In this document: piece after piece, positions 1 through 11,950 of the stretch
Layout: each line of letters opens with the position of its first letter
Numbering within the stretch: the stretch's first letter is position 1
From: Hypsibius dujardini
Taxonomy: Eukaryota > Tardigrada > Eutardigrada > Parachela > Hypsibiidae
Direction: 5' to 3'
DNA length: 44,308 bases
Assembly (NCBI GenBank): GCA_001579985.1
Contig: LRSR01009386.1
Coordinates: 1 to 44,308, forward strand
Program-made: the position numbers and the translations under genes
The notes under the pieces: model-generated
The model's input: the letters and a program-made list of their open reading frames with translations, nothing else
The model's database searches: none
What the model was told of the DNA's origin: nothing

Positions 1-19
1 GGCCATATCTTTGGATTAC

Positions 20-1106
20 CTTGGTCAACGGTTTAGTTTTGCTCTGCATCTGAAATTCGTATTTGCACAGCTCGCAAGTTTTGGCCTGTGAGCTTTTGAT
101 CCAGCGTTGAAGACACTTCTGATGAACAAATCTGCAAACACAGCCAAAACAATGAACCATCAGACTGATATGTGTGAGTAACGGGTCGGAAATACGCATC
201 TTCTCATTTCCGTCATCGTTACGAACGTTACGAGGACAAAAGTAATAGGATAGCAAAAACTTAGCTGTCAAAGAAGCGCTGTCCTGTCGCTTACTTGAGA
301 CTCCCGATGCAGTGGCAGGGGGAAATGAGGAGGGTCTCCGCATCGGCCTCTGAATGGCAAATACGACAGATCTCCGCATTGCTGTTTGAGCAGGTCGATG
401 TGAAACTGGCGCTCCTCTGGAGAAGATTCGTTCCGTGATCGCCGCCGGCCTCCTGTTAAAGGATAAAGGGCAGGGCAATTAAAAAACCGTGCAAAAAAGC
501 AATCAATCAATCAATCAATCAAAGCAAGGATATCGCTTAAAAATCACTTAACTATACACATAATTCTTTTACACAATAAACAAGCATGTATTCACAACAG
601 TTTCAATTAATTTCTTTCATTCTACTTCGTTTCCTATCTAAACTGGAATTAATCTGTCAAAGGAAAAAAGTCTGGATCCCGGGACGGAGTTACAAGCTTT
701 TTCTGAGATCCTTCAAGTCAGATTCGATTGTGTCTTATAGCTCCGCCTCTTCACTTAAAAGAAACAAATTATCGGGGTTCAGTGGTACAGAATCAAAATC
801 CACACAGGATTGTGTCGAAAAGCAGTTTAATCTTCATGGAAAAATACGGACGAGCACGATTCAATCAAGAAGGCAAAAGTAATCTTGTCCGATGACAAAA
901 CAGCTGATCGACCAATCAATCGACTTCGGCAAAGCACAAATGGCGCAAATTCTTTTCATTTTAGTGACAACAAAACATGCCCTCCTCACCTTCTCGTCCT
1001 GTGTATAGACCTTGTCAAGCTGCCCGGAATGGACACTGCTATTGCGTCCCTTCCGGGTGGAGCGATTGCTGGGGTTGTTGGGTGAGAACATCTGCTGCAG
1101 AGGCAT
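20..1106 (-). CDS. MARCH1/8-type RING-CH E3 ubiquitin ligase, 5' part
   Basis: Membrane-associated RING-CH ubiquitin ligases of this class tag membrane proteins for endocytosis and lysosomal sorting. Three exons fit in phase: 990-1106 (39 codons, ATG at 1106), 295-452 and 20-131; the gene continues past the left edge. Exon 2 ends and exon 3 begins inside a RING-CH (C4HC3) domain: [13 protein letters not shown], then [10 protein letters not shown], then [14 protein letters not shown] and CELCKYEF. All eight zinc ligands are present, and the order Cys-Cys-Cys-Cys-His-Cys-Cys-Cys with His in fifth place marks RING-CH rather than classic RING. The WIKSS...CELCKYEF stretch is very close to vertebrate MARCH1/MARCH8. 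The two transmembrane helices expected in this family must lie in exons outside the window. Donors are GTGAGG, GTAAGC and GTAATC. The start codon is inferred from the first in-frame ATG before a good donor and could be internal to a longer isoform. The gene is divergent from SEC24. Confidence 0.88.
453..989 (-). other. MARCH-like gene intron 1
   Basis: This intron separates the N-terminal exon from the RING-CH exon; it has donor GTGAGG and a CTTTAACAG acceptor. It contains a five-unit AATC tetranucleotide repeat at 501-520 close to the acceptor side. Open frames inside it (for example the plus-strand frame 586-882) have no recognisable domain. Confidence 0.7.
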
Positions 1107-2137
1107 GGCTAGTGGTGTTTATTGTTGTTTCGCGTGTCGCCCACCCACACTGCGACGCACTGGTTTCAGTGATCAAGGACGAATTAGCCTGTGTGACGAT
1201 CCCGTTCAAAGCGAACGAAATGGAGAGTTGACAGCACGTGCTATCCAATGAAATTGGTTTGGAGTGGAGGAAGATGGTGGGAAATGGAGAAAAACGTCGG
1301 GAAAAGGCTCAGCAAAATGGCTAAAAAAGCAGCTGCTCTTCTTGTTTTGATCGTCCACATGCGAGGGTCATGGTGGTTCGAGTCACGGAGTTGAAGTGAT
1401 CCGATTCGAGTGGATTCACTTTATTATGTTTGGTCGTTTCTCAATCCCGTTTATATATTTCAACTAGAATCAGTTTTTAAAGATTTTGAATTGAGGTATA
1501 CTCGATCGGGAGGAACGGGATGAAAGTATGCGCAGTTGCAAAGAAAACAGTTGATCCTGCACAACAGAGGCGACCGATTTAAATGCCAATCGACGAGAGA
1601 GAGAGAGACGAGAGACGAGATGAGGGTGAGGACACTTAACAAGGGCGTTCAACCGGTTCACTAGCAGCAATTCTGCCTCATTTGGTTCAAGTTTATTTAC
1701 AAAACCCCCTCTTCGTTACCAAGTCTTGCTTGTTTGATTGTTGGTGTTTTTCACGAGGGGTCAGGAGGGGCATTCGACAGCAAAAAGGCGGGGTTTCTGC
1801 GATATCACCCTGGAATTCCATTAGATTCGGTGGAATCGGGATGGAACACTCGGGTCAGCCCTATGCAATTTCCTCCGGATTCCAATTCCATTCTTTTTCA
1901 GCACCAGGCTTTCACTGCGTCCACTTCCAATCCAACAATTCCAGTTCCATTTCAGCTGGCTGAGTCCACGTCATTGCCAGACACGAAAACATTCTAAAAA
2001 ATCTCCACGTGTTTTTGCCAGCTTTTCCCCTCGTTTTCCGTTCTTTTCATCCAGTCTCTCCTTCACCGTTGCACCGCATCGACACCCTGCAAGTTTCAAT
2101 TATTTTTTACAACTGATTCCCATTCACTTGACGCAAA
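1107..2137. promoter_or_regulatory. Divergent intergenic region (MARCH-like / SEC24)
   Basis: These 1.03 kb separate the start codons of two head-to-head genes and must contain both 5' UTRs and promoters. No clear TATA box is seen. A purine-rich GAGAGA stretch lies near 1595-1620, and several TTCCAATTCC/GGAATC-like direct and inverted words cluster at 1810-1970. Short open frames (1682-1997) overlap these low-complexity words, have no known domain and are not called as genes. Confidence 0.5.
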
Positions 2138-4096
2138 ATGATGCCCAACACCGCCGGAAACGGCCCGCAAAATGGACTACAAAACGGCGGAGGAGGAGGA
2201 GGCAATCTCGTCAATAGTTTCCAGAAATTAAATTTCGCTCCTAATGTCGCGGCTAATTCGTCTCCGGCGTTGCCTACTTTTCGGCCGCCCCAAGTGGGCA
2301 ACATTTTAAACGGAAACCAGCCGGCGGGTAGTGTGCGGGCAACAATGCCGGCGATGCCTGTGATGCCGAGAATGCCTGTCTTCTCCGCTGCCTCCGCCTC
2401 CAGCAACAACAATGTCCCCCTTCATTCCTCCGTGTCCCAGCCGATGACGCAGTCCTCCTTTACACCATCCGCTGCGCCTGTCTATGCAAAACCGGCGGAA
2501 GCGGGCTCAGGCAGTTCCAATTCGCAGCCCAACGTAATGGAGCAATCAGCCAATCAAGCAACGAGTTTGTATGGAAATCAGTCGACGAGTCAATATACCA
2601 ATCAAGCAGCTGGTGCGTATGCAAACTCAGGATCACCGCAATTCACTCAAATGCCTGGTCAATCGGGCAATCAATCGACTGCTCCTTATGCGGCCCCTTC
2701 ATCGCAAGGATATCAGCAACAGCAACCGACAAGCAATGGATATAGCTCGCATGCAAGTGGGCAAATGACTGCTCAGCTACCTTATCAACAGGTACTGGAA
2801 AAAATAGTGAATTATGTACAGAATTTTGTTGTTTATTAATTAATCAGTAATAATTTCAGCTTCAGGTGCTTCATTGTTGCATTAAGTGAATACTGAAGTA
2901 GCTTTTTCTTTAGGTCAATTCGCCATCACAGCAGTCGACTGGAATGGCCGGCCAGCAGCCGTCAGCTCAGCAGTATCCCACCTCATATGCACCGCCACAG
3001 CCGACAAGCGCACCACCAACCCAGCTAACCGGAAGCGGGAATACTTATCCGCCGCCACCGAGCACTTACAATACGCCGCCGTATCAGAATGTCCCACTGA
3101 ATGCACCTCAATTCTTGGCGCAGGCTTCACAGCCATTACCACAGACGCTTCCACCGGGACAACAACCTTCGGCGGCTTCTTATAATACTCCCTATCAAGG
3201 TCCGGGTTTCGCGCTGCAGAATGCCGGCGCGTATTCCACTCCTGCGAGTCCGTATTATGCCCAACAAACTCCACAAAGTGGATTACCCACTCCAGGACCG
3301 TATACCACAGCAGCAGCAGCAGCCACAGCCGATGGGAAATCAGTATCCACCTCAGGCTCATCCACACCAGAGCAACCCTCCACATGGCAATCTCCAAAAC
3401 TTTCCCATGCCGGTTAGTTGTGTAACTTCCCTGACTGTCGGATAGTTTGCTTGCTTCTGCCATCTACCTACATGTCCACTTATCGCTGTCTGTGTCTACT
3501 TGTCTGTCTGTCCATTTCTCTTGTCTGCTAGTGTGTCTATGTGTATATCTCTCAATCTGTCTGTGACAGACAGGCAGTCTGCCTGTTAATTGTTAATTGT
3601 CTATTATATGTCTGTCTGCTCTCGATTTGTCTGTCAAACTGCCTCCTATCCAGCTAGATTGTGTACAGCTGACTCTCGCTACTTCGCTACCCGTGCGTCT
3701 GTCTGAACCTGCTTTATTATCTGGATTATGGAATAACACCCCCCCCCCGTTTCTGTTCGGTACTAGTATTTATTTTCTTTTCTAAATCTCTTCAGAATCA
3801 GCCGGGCGGATTGAGTATGATGCCTCCTGGTCCTCAATATCCCGGATCGACTCCCGCTGGTGGTCTGGGTGCAGATGGGAGACCACTTGCCCCCGCAGGT
3901 GGATTGAGGAACGCCGCGCCCAATCTGACAAATGATGTACTCCCGAGTGTGGTACGTGCAGCAGCGGGTGCACATCAGGCCATCAGTCAGACAGACAGAC
4001 ATACACATACACACAGAAACAAACAAGCAGGCTGACAAGTAGACAAACAAGTACGTAGGCAGGCAGGCAGGCTGACAGGCAGGCAGGCAGGCAGGC

Positions 4097-4135
<39 letters not shown>

Positions 4136-7100
4136 GGCAGACAGAGGCAGACAGAGGCAGACAGGCAGAGAAACAGATAGGCAAGTAGGCAGAAAAATAG
4201 GCAGACAACCAAGAAAATACTAATATTAAAAAGATAGTAAACCTCAACCTCGACCGACAATTGCAGACTGCTTTTTACTTCAGATCGACGTGCTGGAGAG
4301 AGATAGAGTTCACAATGGTGGAGTGTATCAGAGCATGCTAAACCCACAACTACCGCCCCTCGTCAGTACCCACGCGCGGACCGTCGATTGCGGCAATTCT
4401 GTGCCAGAGTTTCTTCGATCTTCCCTTTACGCCGCGCCTTGCACTGCCAATCTATTGAAGGATTCTGGCATACCTTTCGTTCTGCACATGCAGCCAATGG
4501 CAGAGTGAGCATTCTTCGAAGTGTTCTCAATCAAATGCACAAGATTTTCATACGTTCGGACTACTTTCAGGTTGGCAGTGGATGCTCAGCCTCTCCCGAT
4601 TGTCTATCATGGGGAAAAGGGACCGGTTCGGTGCACTCGTTGCAAGGCGTACATGTCTCCCTACATGAAATTCGTTGAAGGAGGCAAAAAGTAGGTTTCG
4701 CTCTTCTCTCCATTTTTTTCAGTAGCTAGATGTGTTTAATTTATTTGTCTGTCTGTCTGTCTGCTTTCTGCCTTTCTGTCTGTTTAACTCTGTCTATCTG
4801 TGTATCTATCTACCTGTCTGTTTGCTTGGCTGCCGGTGTGCCTGCCTGTCCGTTTGTCTTCCTGATTTTCTATCAGTTTACCTGTGTCTCACTGTTTGTG
4901 TGTTTGTCTATATATCTGTTTGATTCATGTCTGCCTCTTTGATTGATTGATTTTCTGTCCGTCAGTGTATTCAGGATGTGTTTTGATTATAGGTTCCAAT
5001 GTCCTTTCTGCCTTATTGCGACCGAAGTCCCGCAAGAGTACTTTGCCTACCTCGACTCGGAAGGCCGTCGCGTGGACATCATGCAGCGCGCGGAGCTCTG
5101 TCTCGGCACCTACGAATTCCTCGCCACCAAAGAGTACTGTCGCAATGAGAAGCTACCCGAACCGCCGGCCTTCATCTTCATGATCGACGTCAGCTATCGG
5201 GCCATCTCTTCTGGAATGGTGGCGCAGCTGTGTGAGATGCTGCGGAACGAGTTGGAGTCTTTGTTGCCGGTTGAAGGCAACGGTCAGGAATCCAAGCTGC
5301 GTGTTGGAATCGCCACGTTCAGTGACAGTGTCCATTTTTTTAACATGAAGGTACGTTTCACTATCTGTCCATCTACATGTGTGTCCGTGTGCCTGTCCGT
5401 CTGTCTGTGTGCTTGTCTCTCGATCTGTATATCTGTCTTTCTGTTCGTCTGTCTGTTTGTCTGTCGGTGTGTGTGTCGTCGTCTGTAAGCATAACTTACT
5501 GTTCTGATCAATTTGTGACTTGAGTATTGGTTTGCAGGCCGGTTTAAAGCAGCCTAGTATGATGACGGTCAACGATTTTTCTGACATGTTTGTCCCGCTG
5601 GTGGACGGCTTTCTCGTCCGGCTAGAGGAGAGCGGCCAGATGTTTGACAAGCTGCTGCAGGAGATTCCGAAGATTTTCGCGGATGCCCGACAGACCGATA
5701 CCATTCTTTATCCCGCTATTCAAGCCGGCATGCGAGCCCTTGAGGTAAATAACACTTTCTGTTGTATTCAAATTAGATTCTGATTAAAACTCAACTAAAA
5801 CTGTTTATTGTTATTTGTTAACAATTTATTGTGCAAATTTCAAGGAATTAGGATATTCGAAATACTAAAAATATAATCAAATAGAAAAGAATGAATAATC
5901 AAATATTTTACTAATTTTTCTGTTTCTTTTTCGTTTTGGAAAGGCTGCGGGGTGTCCTGGCAAAATTTTTGTTTTCAACTTTTCCCTGCCCGTCTTGGAT
6001 GCGCCCGGCAAGCTGAAGAACCGCGACAACCGCGAACTCCTCGGCACAGACAAGGAGAAGACGCTCCTCCGGCCGCAAGTGCCCGACTACACCGACCTCG
6101 CTAAGGAATGCGTCGCTGTTGGTTGTTCCGTTGACCTCTTCCTCTTTCCCAACTCATATATCGACGTTGCCACGCTCAGCGAGGTATGTATCTTTTCCAA
6201 GATTTATACTTTTAAGTAAAATAAAGGTACAATCACCAAAATTCCTGTAAAGAGCTAAACGTCAGCTATTATTAATTATAAAATACGTCCATTCTTGAAA
6301 ATTTAATCCTTTATCTGCTATTATATTTTGTTTGTGTTTAGATTTAATATGAGATTCCTGTGGTTTACATTTAAAAAATGCGAAGTAAAATGTGTGATAA
6401 TCAACAAGATGATTATTTATGTAGACATTTTAGTTGTGAAGTTGTAATCTAATTTGTTGCCCAACTGTGTCGTTTTGAACAGGTGTCTCGGTTGACGGGA
6501 GGGGAGACGCATAAGTACGCCTACTACCAGGCGGATAAGGACGGTCATCGCTTTTTGTGGGATCTGCGGAGGAATTTGAAGCGGGTGATTGCTTTCGACG
6601 CGGTGATGCGGGTACGAACGAGTGCAGGAATCCGGCCGACTGACTATTTCGGCAATTTGTCCATGCCAACCACGACGGAGGTGCATTTGGCGTCATTGGA
6701 CAGCGACAAGGTTATTTTGGCGGAGATCAAGCATGATGATAAGTTGGAAGACAAGAGCATTGTCCATATTCAGGCAAGTAGATGTGAAGCATGACTGGCT
6801 GTCTTTTGTCATTGTAATACTTGCCTGTCGATTGGGCAATTTGTCTGTGGATCTGTCTATTGGTCTGTCTGCCTCGTCTTTCTGTCTGTATCTTGGTCTG
6901 TCTGTCGCGGTGATTGATTGGTTTGTTGTCGGTGTTTTTACAGGTGGCGTTGCTCTACACCAGCCTCTCTGCCCAGCGTCGCGTCCGAGTGTTGAACATG
7001 GCCCTGGCGGCCTCAGCAGACATTGCCGAGCTCTATCGCACGGCCGAGATTGATGTCATCATGAATTTCATGACCAAAAATAGTACGTTCCCCATTTGCG

Positions 7101-8419
7101 TTCCTAAACATACTAGTATTTCAAAAGTGCTGATGCAATATTTGAACTGAATCAATCAATTAATCGTTATTACCACTGCACTGGTTGGCTGTTTACGTCA
7201 ACTGGGTGATTGACGATGATGCAACTCATCAGGCAGCTATCACTCATCCTTTTCCTAACTTGTTTGCAGGCATCAAGGGACTTTACGAATTTTCCCCGGC
7301 AGCCATCCGTGAAGGTCTGACCGAACGCAGCACTAAGATCCTGTCAGCCTATCGTAATACCTGCAGCAAGCAGACAGGTTCCGGTCAGCTAGTTCTTCCG
7401 GAAACGCTCAAGCTTCTCCCCCTTTATACCGGATGTTTGGTCCGGAGTGACTTGGTGTCCGGTCTCGGTAAGCTTCAATTACATTTTTTTTCAGGAAACA
7501 CATTAAATTTAATTTAACGTTATAAATTCAAATTTATTTGAATAATTAATTTTAAGTTAGTGCAATTTGTTGAAACATTTCCGTTACTTGGCAGGTGCGG
7601 AAGTCGGAGCGGATGATCGGAGCTGGTTGATCTGCCACCTCAACTCTCTCTCTATCGAGCATTCGACCAGCTTCCTCTATCCGCGCTTTTTCGTACTGAA
7701 TGAACCGGACGAGAGAGCAGAGACTACGCCCGGGCAGCACACATTCCGCCAGATCCGCTCCACCTGCGCCGGCATGCGCACCGATCAGGCTTATCTGTTG
7801 GAGAATGGTGTAGCCATGTTCCTGTGGCTAGGCAGTCAACTCGATCCTTCCTGGTTGGGCGATGTCTTTGGCGTAAACAACCTCGCACAGATTGATCACG
7901 AAAAGGTACGCTGTTCGCTGTAAGGTTTAGTAAGAAATGCTAAATGCTGACCTATGTCTATATACCGGTTTATGCGACTGTATGTCTGTTTATCTGCCTG
8001 TCTATCTCTTTGTCTGCATGTTTGTCTGTTTGTCTATCTGTCTATTAGTCTATCTTTGCGTTTTTGTCTGAATGTTTTGAAGGTTTATACTTGGATATCT
8101 CTCTGTTCTATCGGTTTGAGTGCCTGTCTACGGGTTTTCATTACTCATTTATGCATTAAGCATTTTCTCTCCTCAGGGCGATGCGGCGCTTTCAACTCGA
8201 AGCAGCCCGGTAGCGGACGAACTCCGCCGGTTCATCACAATGATTCGCAACTCCCGGCCGGTCTACATGCGTCTGATGATTATCAAGCAGGCGGACAAGA
8301 TGGAGGGTTGGTTCCGGCGGTTCCTTGTGGAAGATCAGGGCTCGAGTTCGTTTCAGCAGTCCTACGTGCAGTACATATACTACCTCCACAATGCTATCCG
8401 GGACGAGGTGGAGAAGTAA
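2138..8419 (+). CDS. SEC24: COPII coat cargo adaptor Sec24 (Sec24C/D class)
   Basis: Sec24 pairs with Sec23 in the inner COPII coat and selects cargo for export from the ER. Thirteen exons: 2138-2791, 2914-3412, 3796-3951, 4284-4504, 4571-4690, 4993-5350, 5538-5744, 5944-6183, 6483-6773, 6944-7082, 7270-7467, 7595-7905, 8177-8419 (TAA). All phases agree except within exon 2 (see frameshift entry). The product is about 1211 residues: a Pro/Gln/Asn-rich disordered N-terminus (exons 1-3), a zinc finger split across exons 5-6 (CTRCKAY then CPFCLIA), the trunk ([43 protein letters not shown]), beta-sandwich and helical regions ([37 protein letters not shown]), and a C-terminal gelsolin-like domain ([19 protein letters not shown]). 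The C-terminus [20 protein letters not shown] resembles vertebrate Sec24C/D more than A/B. Intron 9 is GC-AG. Confidence 0.95.
3296..3325 (+). other. Apparent one-base frameshift in SEC24 exon 2
   Basis: Exon 2 enters in phase 0 at 2914 and must leave in phase 0 at 3412 to join exon 3 (3796), but its 499 nt is one base too many. Upstream of about 3300 the Pro/Gln/Tyr-rich frame is the one that starts at 2914 (ending LPTPGPYT). Downstream the natural frame, running into NFPMP and the donor GTTAGT, is shifted by one. The switch maps to the tatacc word at 3301-3306, just before a CAG run at 3308-3322. One surplus base here (for example A3304) would give a smooth [13 protein letters not shown] reading. 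No intron of suitable length fits. An assembly error is the likeliest cause; a real allele is possible. Confidence 0.75.
3476..3640 (+). repeat. CTGT tetranucleotide tract, SEC24 intron 2
   Basis: Degenerate CTGT/CTGC repeat with interruptions, followed by a run of ten C at 3739-3748 before the intron's acceptor. Confidence 0.85.
3983..4205 (+). repeat. CAGA/CAGG tetranucleotide tract, SEC24 intron 3
   Basis: Here the repeat is in the orientation opposite to intron 2 of the same gene (CAGACAGA and CAGGCAGG on the sense strand). A nearly pure CAGA block lies at about 4096-4134. It creates a false antisense frame rich in VCLSVCLP. Confidence 0.88.
4740..4936 (+). repeat. CTGT-type tract, SEC24 intron 5
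   Basis: Interrupted CTGT/CTAT/CTGC units fill most of the 302-bp intron 4691-4992. Confidence 0.8.
5361..5488 (+). repeat. CTGT-type tract, SEC24 intron 6
   Basis: Interrupted CTGT units occupy two thirds of intron 5351-5537; the last exon-6 frame reads through into them, giving a spurious VCLSVCL tail. Confidence 0.8.
6774..6943 (+). other. GC-AG intron of SEC24 (intron 9)
   Basis: The donor reads CAG|GCAAGT, the classic consensus of the minor GC-AG class. Cutting there joins ...SIVHIQ to VALLYTSL in phase, as expected for Sec24. The neighbouring GT (GTAGAT, four bases later) would leave the wrong phase. The acceptor is TTTTTACAG at 6943. Confidence 0.85.
6830..6905 (+). repeat. CTGT-type tract inside the GC-AG intron
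   Basis: Short degenerate CTGT tract in SEC24 intron 9, ending about 40 bp before the acceptor. Confidence 0.75.
7966..8075 (+). repeat. CTGT-type tract, SEC24 intron 12
   Basis: Degenerate CTGT/CTAT units in the last SEC24 intron (7906-8176). Confidence 0.75.
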
Positions 8420-11400
8420 TGACGGGGGTGGCTGATTGGGACGGACTAGCTTTACTTTACATCATGTGTTTGGGGGGTGTGGACAGTAATATTTTTTAAT
8501 GTATACATTTTTTTAGAGAAGCTCTTTGATGGCTTGCGTGTTGACTAGAGAAGTTAAGTGCGGTGTTAATATATTTCATCTTGGGACTAGTGTTGTCTGT
8601 CAGTGGTGGATAGAAGAGTTTTGACTAACTTATTGACTGGGAGAGTTGCGGTCAGCCTTAACAATAATCTATCCATTTCGAGACTATTTTGTGGACATTT
8701 TTGTGGTGTTATTGATCCATTGATATCAATTGATCAACCGGTCTTTTGCTGCATAGGAGATAGAACGGCAGTAAACGGTGACTATCTAAACGTCAACCTG
8801 CTCGCCGTACTGTATATGGCGGGAGACGCATACCCTCGGATATTCCAAACGATCAACACGACCGCTTCCATTACAGGATGTTTCTTCCTCACGGATTCCA
8901 AAGGACTGGGGACATGAGATTCACTCATCCGAGTGCGAGGCTGTTCCTGCGACCAGAGACCACACCGGCTGGCACGTAGCCGAACACCCCAACCGCATCA
9001 CAGATCATATAAGCTGCGATTCAAGTCCAACGCTTACCTCCAGCCCCATCCGGACTAAACTGAATCCGCTAACGCTTTGACAGCGTTATCCAGACAATCC
9101 ACGGCTATAAACTTATAGGCTTGCAGTGTGATGGTTTATTCAAGTGAGAACCCCAACCAAGCGTGGCTTTCAGTCTACGGGAATGGTCTCTGATGAGGGT
9201 GACTAGGGACAGACCGGAGAATGTCAGACATTTCTCATGTTTCCGTTCATATTTGCCCATTATCTGATGAGGCTGTGACTCATCAAGCGTGCGCAGGCGA
9301 CAGAGGGACCTTAGGTCCCGGAATCTTTCTGCTAATGGTCTTTTCAGTAAGCGAGTGCAACGAATTACCACACAATCAATATTTAAATGCCGTTCTGTAC
9401 CCAAAGGTTAACGCGATACCTGCAAAACACCACAAGACGGGGATTCAATATCCCGAAACACAGATGTGGCGCGGACGTTGTTCAGCTTTGCGTCACTACC
9501 ATACGAATGACTGCAATGCAGACACTGCGAGTTATCTTCTTCCTGGATCGGCAAAAATCCAACAACCACACTTCATTCGCTGCCAAATCATCAACGACCC
9601 AGTGGGTGAATTATCCCGGTCGGCCAAGTCCCAACAATTGCTTTAGGACACTCGGGGCTAGCTTCTTCCGGAACCAATCAATCAATCCAATCAAAGACGC
9701 ACATTCGCACCATCAGACCATAATTTACTAAAGCTGGTGCATCTACACGCAACTCGAGGGATGTGGAGAGATAGTAGACATCCCTGGTGCTGACTCCCGC
9801 GGATACCTCCAGATTCCAAAAACAATTTCAGAGACTAGAAAGGCGGTGGGATAGTTGAGCAAAAAGATGACAGCGAAGGTCCTAGCGACCCTGGCGAAAG
9901 ACCGAAAGACCTGATCAACTCGATCAGCCAAAGATACAATACGGAAAAGACAGCAAAGCCACAACGAACTGCAAACTTGACTGTAAGGCATACTAATTCT
10001 CGCGAACAGATCGCACACAGCACACATGGCAAACCGCCGAAGAAAAACATAACGAAGCGGAAAGCGTTTTAGGCGTAAAAGGCGAAAAGGAACAAGAGAG
10101 CAGAGTCACATAGAGTCTGAATCCTCAGAACAGACTGATAAACAATGGAGCAGCCGGTTTATCACAACAGCAAGCTAAGGACTTAATGATAACCAGTCCA
10201 CGATATTTCCGATGCGGAGTAGTATAGGACCATTTTTGGACATTTGAACATGAAAAAAACGTCATCGGGGTCGTCCCTAGCTGGATGAAACGGATTTACT
10301 GTATAATCTGGATGAAAACACTGGAACAATTATTGGCCAATCGAATGATCGCTTATTTTGCCCACCGGTGCGGTAAATTCTGCCTGTACGATTACAGCAT
10401 TACGCCCGTAATTCATCAATCAAACATTAGATTTCCACAAAAACAATTATTCGTTACAAATCAGAATCCAGCTCGACTTCCTTCACGAAAGACCCCCGTT
10501 TAAAAAATTAAAATTCACTTCATCAGTCTCTTCATTAACACCGACTACTGCTTTACCGAACGAGCCGTCATAATCACCCTCATTACTGAAAGCGACTCCA
10601 ACAACTTCTTCACCGACTACCCCGTCAATCTTACTTTCATCCATAATATCGGCTGTAATGAAGGATATTCTGATCAGCTGAAGACAATGATGACCTGGCT
10701 TCTTCAGATAACTAAATAAAATCAAGAAATCAGTGGAGGAAATCCTGTTTCAGACGCAAGACGAATCAACAATCAAATTTTAAAGACCGAGCGCGTCAAA
10801 TCACCAATCAATTGGTCGCAGTCTTGTGCTCGATTGTTTGAATCAATCAGACACTGGTGGCAATTTACGCGTGTTCTCTTCAACCGAACATGTTCCCGTC
10901 TTTTCATCCAGATTATACAGTAGCTGGCAGAAAATGGGCTGCTGAACCTAGAGGGGGCTGCTTCTCCTCGTCGTTTTACCCCAGAGTCCTGTATGAAGTT
11001 CCGGATGGCAACGGCCGATCATCCCACCTGAGTTCCGACCCGACTTCGAAAGAGCAACGCCACTTGCGGTGCAAAAAAGGTCGCCACCAGGTGTCACTAC
11101 CAGTCAGAATGTAGTTTGTTAAGGCAACTGGCACGCGAATTCCGGAGTACTCTCCTAAGAGATCGAACAATATTGCTTGCTGGGAGATAAGGTATGATAG
11201 GGTATTATCATTGATTGAAGGAGGTGTTAAAAAGTAAAAAATATTATTTCCCCCAGCATACCGGCATGTACCGACCAGCTGTAGAGGAGAGAACACCGTA
11301 ACACCCAACGCCCTAGCTTTCTCCGGGGGCATCTCAATACTCATCTTTCGTCTTTAAAAAGAAAGTGTAGCTCTCTTTTCGCTAATTCGGTTTTATAGGT

Positions 11401-11860
11401 CTACTGTCAATATCCTCGATGAATCCTCCCACGTACACGTGACACGTATTAAACCATCAGATATACCGGTCAACCCTCTTTCCAATGGTCAAAGAAACAC
11501 ACCTTGACCTGCCTGGGATTATTATGTCACCTCCAATAACCTTAGGCAGCTGATCATGGGCAGTGTCAGCTGGCCATTCTTCACTCAACACATATCTTTT
11601 CTAGACAAAGAGGGAAGAGCTCAATCCATTTTCTAAATAATTAGAGCTATAGAAGAGACGATTGCAACTGCGCAAGGAAAGCTGCTTCACTCTCACTGTG
11701 ACTTTCTCCTCCCAAGCGATACAGTAGCAGCAGTGCTAGGCTGCTAGCCAGAGTCAGCAACCATTTCCACATTTTACTCTCCATGTATTCTGCTTTATAT
11801 CACGCGGAATACGTTTTAAGCTACTAATACGATTGATATCGTACGCTTCCTATTATCTAA
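8420..11860. other. Spacer between SEC24 and KDM4-like gene, no recognised gene
   Basis: This stretch holds the SEC24 3' UTR and then about 3 kb in which I recognise no gene. The longest frames (plus 8603-8917 and 9221-9646; minus 9105-9404 and 10976-11344) show no domain, signal peptide or convincing splice context. The sequence lacks the CTGT repeats of the introns. A perfect 22-bp inverted repeat is embedded in it (separate entry). A decayed mobile element is possible but not demonstrated. Confidence 0.6.
10297..10922. repeat. Candidate 626-bp element bounded by a perfect 22-bp inverted repeat
   Basis: The 22 bases at 10297-10318 (starting TACTGTATAATC) recur exactly as reverse complement at 10901-10922. 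Just inside, the two arms share a further GGAAC word after a four-base mismatch, so similarity extends inward as in transposon terminal repeats. No target-site duplication is evident and the interior carries no recognised protein. It could be a miniature inverted-repeat element or a stem-forming structure. Confidence 0.55.
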
Positions 11861-11950
11861 TTTGCTTGAATTTTACCTTTTCCGTATTTTATTTCAAACT
11901 TATAAATATTTCAAGTCCAAGGTAGCATTTGTCCGAGAAGTTGATCTTGG

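Noticed and set aside
1734-1997. 87-codon plus-strand frame between MARCH-like and SEC24 genes
   Set aside because: Built from repeated TTCCAATTCC-type words; probably promoter or 5' UTR sequence.
3199-3218. Possible 20-nt GT-AG intron in SEC24 exon 2 as an explanation of the frameshift
   Set aside because: It is too short to splice, removes clearly coding sequence and does not restore the frame.
3763-4347. Long minus-strand frame rich in [10 protein letters not shown]
   Set aside because: It is the six-frame shadow of the CAGA/CAGG repeat in SEC24 intron 3 and overlaps SEC24 exons 3 and 4 in antisense.
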